DNA from: Geminicoccaceae bacterium
GTDB taxonomy: Bacteria; Pseudomonadota; Alphaproteobacteria; Geminicoccales; Geminicoccaceae
DNA length: 56,721 bases
Assembly: GCA_020638495.1 (NCBI GenBank)
Contig: JACKIN010000020.1
Location: forward strand, 1-56,721
Direction: 5' to 3'
The position numbers and the translations under genes are program-made. Below are positions 8,454 to 15,209 of the stretch, one piece after another. The notes below the pieces were generated by a model. It saw nothing but the letters and a program-made list of their open reading frames with translations. It made no database searches and was not told the origin of the DNA. Position 1 is the first letter of the stretch. The number at the start of each line of letters is the position of its first letter.

Positions 8454-8473
8454 CATCTCCAGGAGAACCCGAG

Positions 8474-8737
8474 ATGCATACGTCTTGCCGATTCGTGAAG
8501 AGTCGGGTCGATCTTAGCGCATCGCGCTATGTCAACTGCGTATTCGACGAATGCGTTCTGTTGATAAGTGGGAAACCAGTGCATGTAGAAGGCTGCACGT
8601 TCATAAGGCCGAAAATAGAATTCGTTGGCGAAGCAGGTAATACCATTTCTCTGCTTGGCTATTTCTGTGCGAACGCGCCAGGAATTGCAGAATCGACCGC
8701 TGAAATACTTGAGCTACACAAAAAAACTAAACACTAG
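8474..8737 (+). CDS. Small conserved-looking hypothetical protein, pentapeptide-like
   Basis: An 87-residue protein with AGGAGA nine bases before the ATG and a strong hairpin right after the stop, so it looks like a complete one-gene unit. The N-terminal half has a short beta-helix-like pattern (YVNCVFDECVLLISG, then VEGCTFIRPKIEF), as in small proteins of unknown function often found in accessory DNA. The C-terminal half is helical and hydrophobic-polar. Codon use is less GC-rich than the flanks. Function is not recognised. Confidence 0.6.
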   Translation: MHTSCRFVKSRVDLSASRYVNCVFDECVLLISGKPVHVEGCTFIRPKIEFVGEAGNTISLLGYFCANAPGIAESTAEILELHKKTKH

Positions 8738-8744
8738 GCGCATG

Positions 8745-8773
8745 GAGCGTGAGGCCTTCGAGGCCTCACGCTC
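8745..8773 (+). terminator. Strong hairpin after the small gene at 8474
   Basis: GAGCGTGAGGCCT and AGGCCTCACGCTC form a perfect 13-base-pair stem with a three-base TCG loop, starting eight bases after the stop of the gene at 8474. There is no T-run, so termination would be hairpin-driven or Rho-assisted. Confidence 0.6.
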
Positions 8774-8789
8774 TAGGCCGCCACGCGAG

Positions 8790-8933
8790 CTACCAATTCT
8801 CGCCCTTCTCGCTGACTACCAGCCCGCGCCGCCGCATGGCGTTGAGCGCCGCGCATACCCGCTTCACAATCGTTGCCCTCAGCCGCAGATTGCTGGTCCT
8901 GAGCCTGCCTCCGCTATTGTGTAGCACGCTCAC
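8790..8933 (-). CDS. Very short ORF resembling the C-terminus of a winged-helix protein
   Basis: Minus-strand codons from a GTG at 8933 to a TAG at 8790 encode 47 residues ending ALNAMRRRGLVVSEKGENW. The TIVKRVCAALNAMRRRGLV stretch looks like the recognition helix and turn of a small winged-helix protein. There is no good ribosome site and an in-frame stop lies a few codons upstream. It may be a fragment of a larger gene lost with the insertions. From here to 9067 nothing further is recognised. Confidence 0.25.
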   Translation of the reverse strand: MSVLHNSGGRLRTSNLRLRATIVKRVCAALNAMRRRGLVVSEKGENW

Positions 8934-9067
8934 CTTATCTTCATACCTCTAACTTACTGATTTGTCTGCGTTCTTCGCCAGAACAGAGGACCCCATGGAG
9001 CGGGCCAAGGGCGCGCCCATCGACAGCTGGGAGCTAACTTAGATTGTGATACAGTACCGTTGGAGTT

Positions 9068-9811
9068 CTACAGGCGAACCAGCATCCAGATCGCCATCGC
9101 CACCATCATGACGTTCTCGGTGAGCGAGACGAAGCCCAGCGGCACGTTGCTGCTGCCGCCGACGCAGGCGCATTTGAGCTCGCGCTTGTCGACATAGACC
9201 GCCTTGAAGACCGAGACGGCCCCGACCGTGCCGATGAAGAGGGCCACGGGGGCGGCGAGCCAGATCAGGGCACCGGCGATCATCAGCACACCCGCCAGCG
9301 TCTCGCCGAAGGGGTAGAGATAGGCGTAGCGCACCTCGCGGCGGGCGAGGAGGTCGTAGTTCAAAAACATCGTGCTGAAGCTCTCGAGGTCCTGCAGCTT
9401 CTGCACGCCGAGGAAGCACATCGAGATGGCGATGAACCACTCGAGCGCCCGCACGGTGAGGACCGTGTCGAAGGCCGCCCAGCTCACGGCCAGCGCCATC
9501 AGGAAGGCCGTGGCGAAGATGGCGATGACGGGCTGGTAGCTCGTCTCGCCCTCCTTCTTCACCTCCTGGCCGAAATATTCCCGCAGGTCGTCGTAGCCGC
9601 CGACCCGCTCGCCGCCGATGAAGACCTGCGGCGTCGTCTCGACATCGTGCTCGCGCTGGAACGCCTCGGTCTCCGCGTGCGACCGCAAGGGGTGATCCTC
9701 GACGGTGAAGCCCTTGCGCTCGAGCAGCGACTTCGCCTTCAGCCCGAAGGGGCACAAGTGGTCCTTCATCACCATCCGATAGAGCTCGGCCGTTCGTGCC
9801 TGCTGTGCCAT
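9068..9811 (-). CDS. Glutaredoxin-MauE/DoxX fusion membrane protein
   Basis: A 247-residue fusion. Residues 1-90 are glutaredoxin-like, with a single-Cys active site (C20 in LCPFGLK instead of CPYC) and the cis-Pro loop TTPQVFIGG. Residues 95-247 are a four-helix MauE/DoxX-type domain, including FGETLAGVLMIAGAL and the cysteine pair in KCACVGG. The start at 9811 is chosen because AGGAGGG sits correctly before it; a longer frame would overlap the upstream gene. It lies just downstream of the DUF305 gene in the same direction. Membrane disulfide or metal-thiol chemistry is likely; the partner is unknown. Confidence 0.8.
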   Translation of the reverse strand: MAQQARTAELYRMVMKDHLCPFGLKAKSLLERKGFTVEDHPLRSHAETEAFQREHDVETTPQVFIGGERVGGYDDLREYFGQEVKKEGETSYQPVIAIFATAFLMALAVSWAAFDTVLTVRALEWFIAISMCFLGVQKLQDLESFSTMFLNYDLLARREVRYAYLYPFGETLAGVLMIAGALIWLAAPVALFIGTVGAVSVFKAVYVDKRELKCACVGGSSNVPLGFVSLTENVMMVAMAIWMLVRL

Positions 9812-9842
9812 CAAAAGGCCCTCCTTCTCGGTTGAGGCACGC

Positions 9843-10325
9843 TCATTTCCCATCGAGCTCGGGAGTCGCCGGCGGCCCGCCCTCGAGGTCGGCGATGAGC
9901 GCCTTCATCTCGGCGATCTCGAGCCGCTGCGCCTCGATGATGCCGTCCGCCAGCTCGCGCACCCGCGGGTCGCTGATGCCGGCCCGCTCGCTCGTCAGGA
10001 TGGCGATCGAATGGTGCGGGATCATCGCCCGCATGTACGACACGTCGTCGATGGTCGCCTGGCTGCGGACGAGCCAGAGCGCCACGGCGAAGAGCACGGC
10101 GCAGCCCGCCAGGATGGCGATGTTGGCGGCCGTGCTGCCGTACATCCTGAGCATGAAGAGGAGCATGATGATCCCCATGGTCGCCCCCATGTAGAGGGCC
10201 ATCCAGGCGCGCGTCTCGCTGAAGAAGATGTGATCGAGCGCATAGGTGTTCAGGTACATGAGGCCGAACATCACGATGGTCGACGTCGCGATCATCGCCA
10301 GGAATCGGCCGTAGGAGTTGCTCAT
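9843..10325 (-). CDS. DUF305 domain membrane protein
   Basis: A 160-residue protein with three hydrophobic helices (residues about 8-27, 42-60 and 67-86) followed by a DUF305-type helical domain. That domain carries MIPHHSIAI (H104, H105) and then ELADGIIEAQRLEIAEM. DUF305 proteins are four-helix, His/Met-rich proteins, and some (CopM-type) bind copper outside the cytoplasm. The gene leads a two-gene operon with the glutaredoxin-MauE fusion. GAGGGAG precedes the ATG. A CueR/MerR-like dyad lies about 80 bp upstream, which fits metal or redox control. Confidence 0.8.
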   Translation of the reverse strand: MSNSYGRFLAMIATSTIVMFGLMYLNTYALDHIFFSETRAWMALYMGATMGIIMLLFMLRMYGSTAANIAILAGCAVLFAVALWLVRSQATIDDVSYMRAMIPHHSIAILTSERAGISDPRVRELADGIIEAQRLEIAEMKALIADLEGGPPATPELDGK

Positions 10326-10407
10326 GCTTGGCTCCCTCGATGGTCACCGGGTCGCGCAACACCGGGCAAGGCCGGCGGGCGGCGCGGGACGGGTTCGATG
10401 GCCAAAC

Positions 10408-10429
10408 AACCTTCCACCGTTGGAAGGTT
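10408..10429. promoter_or_regulatory. MerR/CueR-like operator dyad (or hairpin terminator)
   Basis: AACCTTCCA, a four-base CCGT centre and TGGAAGGTT form a perfect 9-base dyad upstream of the DUF305 operon. The ACCTTCC…GGAAGGT arms match the copper-type MerR family (CueR/HmrR) operators as I remember them. The spacing is one base shorter than the usual CueR site. On the plus strand the dyad is followed by CCC and six Ts, so it could instead be an intrinsic terminator, but no plus-strand gene ends before it. Confidence 0.45.
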
Positions 10430-10468
10430 CCCTTTTTTCTGGATGCCCCTCCCCGATGCCCCGCGCAT

Positions 10469-10485
10469 CATCACGAATCGTTATG
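10469..10485 (+). repeat. Outer 17-bp element of repeat module 1
   Basis: CATCACGAATCGTTATG. Related 17-mers occur at 10633-10649, 35103-35119 and 35267-35283. This copy lies 66 bases outside the palindrome array, and the copy at 35267 is exactly as far outside the other array in mirror orientation. Confidence 0.7.
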
Positions 10486-10551
10486 ACCGGCGCCGCCCGG
10501 ATCGCCGGCCATCGCCGCCGGGCCGGCAAACGACCCCACCGACCCGGCGAA

Positions 10552-10697
10552 TGTCGCGGAATCCGCGACATCACCCCTTGGGTTGTCGCGTTATAAGCGA
10601 CAGGCAAGGCCCGATTGTCGCGTATTCCGCGACATAAGCGTTCGTGATGTCGCGGATTCTGCGACATCCGACCCGAAACGTCGCGGATTTTGCGACA
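10552..10697. repeat. Array of five 19-bp palindromes, period about 32 bp (module 1)
   Basis: Copies start at 10552, 10584, 10616, 10648 and 10679, so spacings are 32, 32, 32 and 31. The consensus is TGTCGCGGATTCCGCGACA. The six-base arms TGTCGC and GCGACA are nearly invariant while the central seven bases vary, as expected for dimer half-sites. The third spacer holds a 17-mer (10633-10649) also found at 35103. The region codes for nothing convincing. A matching array in the opposite orientation lies at 35056-35200. Confidence 0.85.
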
Positions 10698-10702
10698 GCA
10701 CC

Positions 10703-10788
10703 CGACGAACGAACCGGAGGATTCGACGAACGAACCCGGCGAAACCGCCGTTCCGCGGGTTCGTTCGTCGCTCCGGCGGGTTCGTTCG
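10703..10788. repeat. Nested inverted 14-bp repeats (module 1, inner side)
   Basis: CGACGAACGAACC at 10703-10715 and CGACGAACGAACCC at 10724-10737 are mirrored by GGGTTCGTTCGTCG at 10757-10770 and GGGTTCGTTCG at 10778-10788. The inner pair alone makes a perfect 14-base-pair stem. The same 14-mer occurs four times in direct orientation at 34954-35050. From 10789 to 10945 I see only GC-rich spacer with a TATAAA-like stretch before the next gene. Confidence 0.8.
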
Positions 10789-10945
10789 CACCCCCCGGGC
10801 CGCCGGATTCCTGCTTTTCCGCCCAGGTCCGATCCCGCCACCCCTGTTTTGCCCAACGGACCCGAGGCGGCGCTTGCCCCGACGCCCTTTCTAGGCTATA
10901 AATCCCAGAACGAGGCCGTGCCTCGGCGTCGCCAGGAGCCACGGC

Positions 10946-11932
10946 ATGAGCACGCCCCCACTGGACGTCACCAACCTCTGGGCGCGCACCGGCGATAGCC
11001 GCCAGCTCGCCTCGCTCCGCCGTGTCACGCTCGAGGACGGACCGGAAGCCGGGGTCCGCGCCCTCGCCTTCGACACCGGCGGCGGGCTCGCCTTCTGGGC
11101 GCTCGAAGGGCGCGGCCTCGATCTGGCGACGCTCTCCTGGCGCGGCCTCAACTGCGCCTGGCAGGGGCCCGGCGGCTTCGCCCGGCCGGGGCTGCATCCG
11201 GCCGAGAGCGACCAGGGGCAGGGCTTCCGGCGGGCCTATTCCGGCCTGCTCGTCACCTGCGGCCTCGGCCATACCCGCCAGCCCAGGGGCGGCTACCCGC
11301 TGCATGGCCGCCTGCCCTTCACCCCCGCCCGGCTGATCGCGGCGGGCGAGGACTGGCATGCGCCCGAGCCCTTCCTCTATGCCGAGGCGGAGGTGGTCGA
11401 CGCCATCGCCGGCGGCGAGAGCTGGCTGCTGCGCCGCCGGATCGAGGCGCCGACCGGCGGCAGCACCATCCGCCTCACCGACACCGTCACCAACCGCTCG
11501 CGCGAGACCCGGCCGCAGCCGATCCTCTACCACTTCAACCTCGGCTACCCGCTGCTCCGGCCCGGCTGCCGCTTCGACTGCAACGGCACCTTGCTGCTCC
11601 GCCCGCCGGCCGAGCCCGACCCGGGCGCCAAGCCCCGCGTCACCTGCCGCCCGGCGCCATCGGACGCGGGCTGGGCACGCTGCAGCCTCACAGCCCCGCC
11701 CATCGACGACTGGCCCGGCATCCGCCTCGAGCTGGCCTTCGCCACCGACACCCTGCCCTTCCTGCAGGTCCTCGAGGATTTCCGGCCGGGCATGAACCTG
11801 ATCGGCGTCGAGCCGGCCAACACCGACCGCTCGCCCGAAGGCCTGAGCGTCTTGGACCCGAGCGCCGACCTCGCCGCCGGTGCCAGCCGTCAGTACCGGC
11901 TCACCCTGACCCTCGGGACGATGACCGCCTAG
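10946..11932 (+). CDS. DUF4432 family, aldose-1-epimerase-like protein
   Basis: A 328-residue beta-sandwich protein related to galactose mutarotases. The order of motifs fits DUF4432: ALEGRGLDLATL near 50, YPLHGRLPFTPA near 117, LYHFNLGYPLL near 193 and GVEPANTDRSP near 288. The conserved His and Glu are candidates for sugar-ring binding. Such proteins accompany carbohydrate operons and are presumed sugar mutarotases or epimerases. It stands alone, just inside the left repeat module and 80 bp before the glycosyltransferase cluster, in the same direction. Confidence 0.8.
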   Translation: MSTPPLDVTNLWARTGDSRQLASLRRVTLEDGPEAGVRALAFDTGGGLAFWALEGRGLDLATLSWRGLNCAWQGPGGFARPGLHPAESDQGQGFRRAYSGLLVTCGLGHTRQPRGGYPLHGRLPFTPARLIAAGEDWHAPEPFLYAEAEVVDAIAGGESWLLRRRIEAPTGGSTIRLTDTVTNRSRETRPQPILYHFNLGYPLLRPGCRFDCNGTLLLRPPAEPDPGAKPRVTCRPAPSDAGWARCSLTAPPIDDWPGIRLELAFATDTLPFLQVLEDFRPGMNLIGVEPANTDRSPEGLSVLDPSADLAAGASRQYRLTLTLGTMTA

Positions 11933-12013
11933 GCGCCGCCTGCCGGGCACCCCGGGGAACGCCCGTGGAACCGATTCCGACAGCAAAGCGTTCAGGAGCG
12001 CCCCAACGCTCCC

Positions 12014-13330
12014 GTGCTTCAGGTCGGACACCGCTCGATGTCGATCATCACCGCCACCATGCCGAGCCCGACGTCGACGCCGATCGACGTGCCCGAGCTT
12101 CCGGCGGCAATGTTGCCGCCGTTTCTTTTCAGTGCCCGCATGCCGCCCTTGCCGGTCGCCGGCGCCTTGCGACGCGGCCAGGCGAGCTGGCCGGCGATCG
12201 CCGCCGAGATCGGCGCCGGCTATCTGGCGAGGGGCCTGGTCGGCTCGTTCGAGGCGCAGGCCTTTGGCGCTGCTCCGGGGGACCTGGACGCGCTGATCGC
12301 CGTTCCGGCGAGGAACGAGGCGGGCAGCATCCGCGCGGTCTTGACCGGTCTCCGGCGGGCCCTGGCCGCGAGCCCGGTGCGCGCCGCCATCGTCCTCTTC
12401 GCCAACAATTGCGACGACGGCACGGCGGGCAACGTCGCCGAGCTGGCGCCGGCGCTCGGCATCCCCCTTGTCCTGGTGGAAGGGCGGCTTCGCCGGCCGC
12501 ATGCCCATGTCGGCCTCGCCCGGCGCATCGCCATGGACATCGCCCTGGGAATGGGCACGCCGGACTGCGCCATCCTGACGACCGATGCCGACACCAGGGT
12601 CGGCGACGAATGGGTGCGCGAGCTCACCGCACCGCTCGCGGAAGGCTTCGAGCTCGTCTGCGGCGATTTCGAGATCGAGGACCCGGGGCCGGCGGTGCGT
12701 GGCCTGCAGCTTCACCCGCTCTGGCGGATGGAGGCCCGCTATGCGGCGCTGCAGAACCGGGTGCAGCATGCCTGCGACCAGGTGACCGGCCGGCAGCCGG
12801 TCGGCGGCCCCTGTCCCCATTACGTCGAGGCAGGCGCCAGTCTCGGGATCACCGCAAGGCTCTATCGGCGGCTCGGTGGCCTGCCGCCGGTCGCCTGCAG
12901 CGAGGACCGGGCCCTGGTCCGCGCGGCGGAGCTGGCCGGCGCCCGGATCTGCTATGCCGAACGGGCACCGGTGCGGACCTCCGGCCGGCTCGATGGCCGG
13001 GCCGCCGGCGGGCTGGCGGCGACCTTGAGCCGTCGGCTGGTCGCCGCGGCACCCACCCTGGACCAGCGGCTGCGCCCGGCCACCGGCCTGCGCCGGCTCT
13101 GGACCCATGCGCTCCTGGCCGCTGCCGGCCACGAGCGCGCGGCGCTCGAGTGGCCGACCGCGACGCCGGCCGCGCTTCACGCCCGCATGGAGAACGAATG
13201 GCAGCGGTCGGTGGTCGAGCCGCCGATGCCGGCGAGAGTCGTGCGCCGGGAGCTTCCCCGACTGGCCCGGCTGCTCAGGCTCGAGATCGAGCCGGCGCTG
13301 GCGCGCTGGGCGGCGGGGCACGGGCGATGA
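12014..13330 (+). CDS. Family 2 glycosyltransferase of the NodS-type cluster
   Basis: A protein of up to 438 residues. The start is uncertain between the GTG at 12014 and the ATG at 12038. A GT-A fold is visible: AVPARNEAGS near residue 96 opens the nucleotide-binding domain, NNCDDGT near 131, the DxD-type TTDADT near 189 and a late SEDRAL motif. There is no membrane anchor, so it is probably cytoplasmic. It overlaps the next gene by four bases. GT2, acyl-CoA-dehydrogenase-like, PIG-L and NodS-like genes recur together in alphaproteobacteria; the product is to my knowledge uncharacterised. Confidence 0.82.
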   Translation: MLQVGHRSMSIITATMPSPTSTPIDVPELPAAMLPPFLFSARMPPLPVAGALRRGQASWPAIAAEIGAGYLARGLVGSFEAQAFGAAPGDLDALIAVPARNEAGSIRAVLTGLRRALAASPVRAAIVLFANNCDDGTAGNVAELAPALGIPLVLVEGRLRRPHAHVGLARRIAMDIALGMGTPDCAILTTDADTRVGDEWVRELTAPLAEGFELVCGDFEIEDPGPAVRGLQLHPLWRMEARYAALQNRVQHACDQVTGRQPVGGPCPHYVEAGASLGITARLYRRLGGLPPVACSEDRALVRAAELAGARICYAERAPVRTSGRLDGRAAGGLAATLSRRLVAAAPTLDQRLRPATGLRRLWTHALLAAAGHERAALEWPTATPAALHARMENEWQRSVVEPPMPARVVRRELPRLARLLRLEIEPALARWAAGHGR

Positions 13331-14472
13331 CGGTCAGCGCCCTGCGGCAACCGCCCGAGCCCGCTTTGTCATTCGACGCCGATCTGGAACGCTGCGCCGA
13401 CGCCATCCGGCAGCTATCGCCACCGGCGGAGCAGGAATGCCCGGCGGCACCCATGGTCGCCGAGCTTCGCCGCCACGGCCTGCTCGCCGCGGCGGCGCCG
13501 GCCGCTGATGGCGGCCTCGGCCTGGCGCACGAGCCGGAGGACCCGCTGCGACTCGTGCGGATGCTGACCCTGATCGGCCGCGCCAATCTCTCCGCCGGGC
13601 GCCTCCTCGAGGGCCATGTGAACGCGCTCAAGCTCGTGGCGATACATGCCGAGGGCGAGGCCCGGAGCAGGCTGCTCGGCGTGGCGCGCTCCGGCGGCCT
13701 CTTCGGCGTCTGGGGCGCCGAGGGGCCGCACCCCGTCCGATTGGCGCCAACCGGGGATGGCCGGCTGGAGCTGACCGGCGAGAAGCTCTTCGCCTCCGGC
13801 GCCGACACCGTCGACGTCGCCGTCGTGACGGCGAAGAGCACGGACGGCACGACCCTGCTGGTCGCCCTGCCGACCGCGACGCTCGCCGGGCGGCTCTTCC
13901 CGGGCGAATGGTCGGTTTCGGGCATGAAGGCCACGGCCTCTGGACGCTGCAACCTGGACGGCGTTTGCATCGACCCGAACGACCTGCTCGGCGGGCCGGA
14001 CGCCTATTTCCGCGAGCCCTGGTTCGAGGGCGGCGTCTGGCGCTATGCCGCGGTGCAGCTCGGCGGCATGTACGCGATCGCCGGCCACGCCGCCGACCAG
14101 CTCCGGGCCCGCCGGCAGGCGACCGCCCCTCTCCAGGCAGCCCGGCTCAGGCGCATGGTGACAGCGTGCGAGACCGCGCGTCTCTGGGTCGCCTCCGCGG
14201 CCCTGGCGACGGAAGCGCCGGCGGCTCAACCGGCCACCGCCCGGGTGGCGGTGCTCGCCCGGCTCGAGGTCGCCGAGGCGGCCGTCCGCCTGCTCCAGCT
14301 CGCCGACGAGGCGATGGGTGCGGCCTCCTTCGCGCTCGCGCACCCGGCCGAGCGGGTGCGCCGCGACCTCCAGCTCTATCTGCGCCAGGCGGACCCGGAC
14401 GGCATGGGGCAGCGCGCCATGGAGCGCATCCTCGACGATGACGAGGAGCGCCGCCGCTGGGGGATCGGATGA
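13327..14472 (+). CDS. Acyl-CoA dehydrogenase-like flavoprotein of the GT2/PIG-L cluster
   Basis: A 381-residue protein with the acyl-CoA dehydrogenase layout: N-terminal helices, a central beta domain (LFGVWGAEGPHPVRL, GEKLFASGADTVDVAVV) and a C-terminal four-helix bundle. The usual C-terminal FAD/catalytic signature around IYEGT is absent; the equivalent stretch reads QLYLRQADPDG. The family catalytic Glu is therefore not evident and the reaction may not be ordinary beta-oxidation. It overlaps both neighbours by four bases (ATGA), indicating tight co-translation. A role in modifying a small glycosylated or amino-sugar product is inferred from context. Confidence 0.78.
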   Translation: MTVSALRQPPEPALSFDADLERCADAIRQLSPPAEQECPAAPMVAELRRHGLLAAAAPAADGGLGLAHEPEDPLRLVRMLTLIGRANLSAGRLLEGHVNALKLVAIHAEGEARSRLLGVARSGGLFGVWGAEGPHPVRLAPTGDGRLELTGEKLFASGADTVDVAVVTAKSTDGTTLLVALPTATLAGRLFPGEWSVSGMKATASGRCNLDGVCIDPNDLLGGPDAYFREPWFEGGVWRYAAVQLGGMYAIAGHAADQLRARRQATAPLQAARLRRMVTACETARLWVASAALATEAPAAQPATARVAVLARLEVAEAAVRLLQLADEAMGAASFALAHPAERVRRDLQLYLRQADPDGMGQRAMERILDDDEERRRWGIG

Positions 14473-15209
14473 TGGCCGAAGGCCCGTTCCCGCTGCTGGA
14501 GGCGGTGGGCGGCCGGCAGGCTGGCGCGGCAAAGGACCTGCTGCATGGCGTCGAGGCGCTCTGCGTCGTGGCCCCCCACCCCGATGACGAGACGCTCGGT
14601 TGCGGCCTCCTGCTGCTGGCGGCGGCAGAGCGGGGCCTGCCCGTCACCATCGTCTGCATGACCGATGGCAGCCGGTCCCATCCGGGCTCCGCCACCTGGC
14701 CAGCCCACCGACTCGCCGCCGAGCGACGCCTGGAGCTGACCCGGGCGGTCCGCTGCCTGGCGCCGGCCGCCAAGGTGGTCTGGCTCGGCTACCCCGATAC
14801 CGGGCTGCCGACCGACGGCCCGGCTCTCGTCGCGGCCCGCGGCCGCCTGGCCCGGCATCTTCCCCGTCGGCACGGCGCGCTCATCCTGACCACCTGGCCG
14901 CACGACCCGCATGGCGATCATGCGAGCACGGCCCGGCTGGTCCAGGTCGCACGCGGCCCCGACCACCCGGCGCGGCTCTTCCACTATCCGATCTGGGGGC
15001 GATTTCTCGAGCACGCCCCCGCACCGGGATTCGACCGGGCATTCCTCGTCGCCGGCGACACCGCCGCCAGGGCTCGCAAGCGCCGCGCCCTGGCCTGTCA
15101 TCGGACCCAGATGTCGAGCCTCATCGGGGACGACCCCGAGGGCTTCGTGATGCCGGAGTGGATGCAGGAGCATTTCGTCGAGCATCCCGAGATCTATCTT
15201 GCCGCTTGA
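14469..15209 (+). CDS. PIG-L family deacetylase
   Basis: A 246-residue zinc-dependent N-deacetylase of the LmbE/PIG-L/MshB family, which removes acetyl from N-acetylated sugars or amines. The metal and catalytic motif APHPDDETLGCG is at residues 35-46 and the third ligand region PHDPHGDH at 144-151. Either ATG of the doublet at 14469/14472 may start it. It overlaps the dehydrogenase-like gene by four bases and the methyltransferase by 11. In some genomes this deacetylase is fused to the methyltransferase, which supports a joint pathway. Confidence 0.88.
   Translation: MMAEGPFPLLEAVGGRQAGAAKDLLHGVEALCVVAPHPDDETLGCGLLLLAAAERGLPVTIVCMTDGSRSHPGSATWPAHRLAAERRLELTRAVRCLAPAAKVVWLGYPDTGLPTDGPALVAARGRLARHLPRRHGALILTTWPHDPHGDHASTARLVQVARGPDHPARLFHYPIWGRFLEHAPAPGFDRAFLVAGDTAARARKRRALACHRTQMSSLIGDDPEGFVMPEWMQEHFVEHPEIYLAA

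Noticed and set aside
8315..8584. 89-codon minus-strand ORF over the hairpins
   Set aside because: It would contain its own terminator hairpin and is antisense to the better-supported gene at 8474.
8990..9043. Short plus-strand ORF MERAKGAPIDSWELT before the glutaredoxin gene
   Set aside because: Only 15 codons, no recognised family and no ribosome site; perhaps a gene scrap but not supportable.
10408..10438. Plus-strand intrinsic terminator as the main call for the dyad with T-run
   Set aside because: No plus-strand gene ends upstream; an operator for the minus-strand DUF305 operon explains the position better, although both remain possible.
10552..10697. CRISPR array from regularly spaced palindromic repeats
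   Set aside because: Repeats are 19 bp and gaps are 12-13 bp, too short for spacers. One gap is shared with another array and there are no cas genes.
10344..10901. Several overlapping ORFs of about 85-170 codons in both strands across repeat module 1
   Set aside because: They translate the repeats in every frame (Asn-Glu-Pro, Arg-Thr-Asn tracts), have no ribosome sites and conflict with each other.
10571..13321. 916-codon minus-strand ORF
   Set aside because: Antisense to the DUF4432 and GT2 genes; low-complexity Arg/Gly/Ala sequence without a family.
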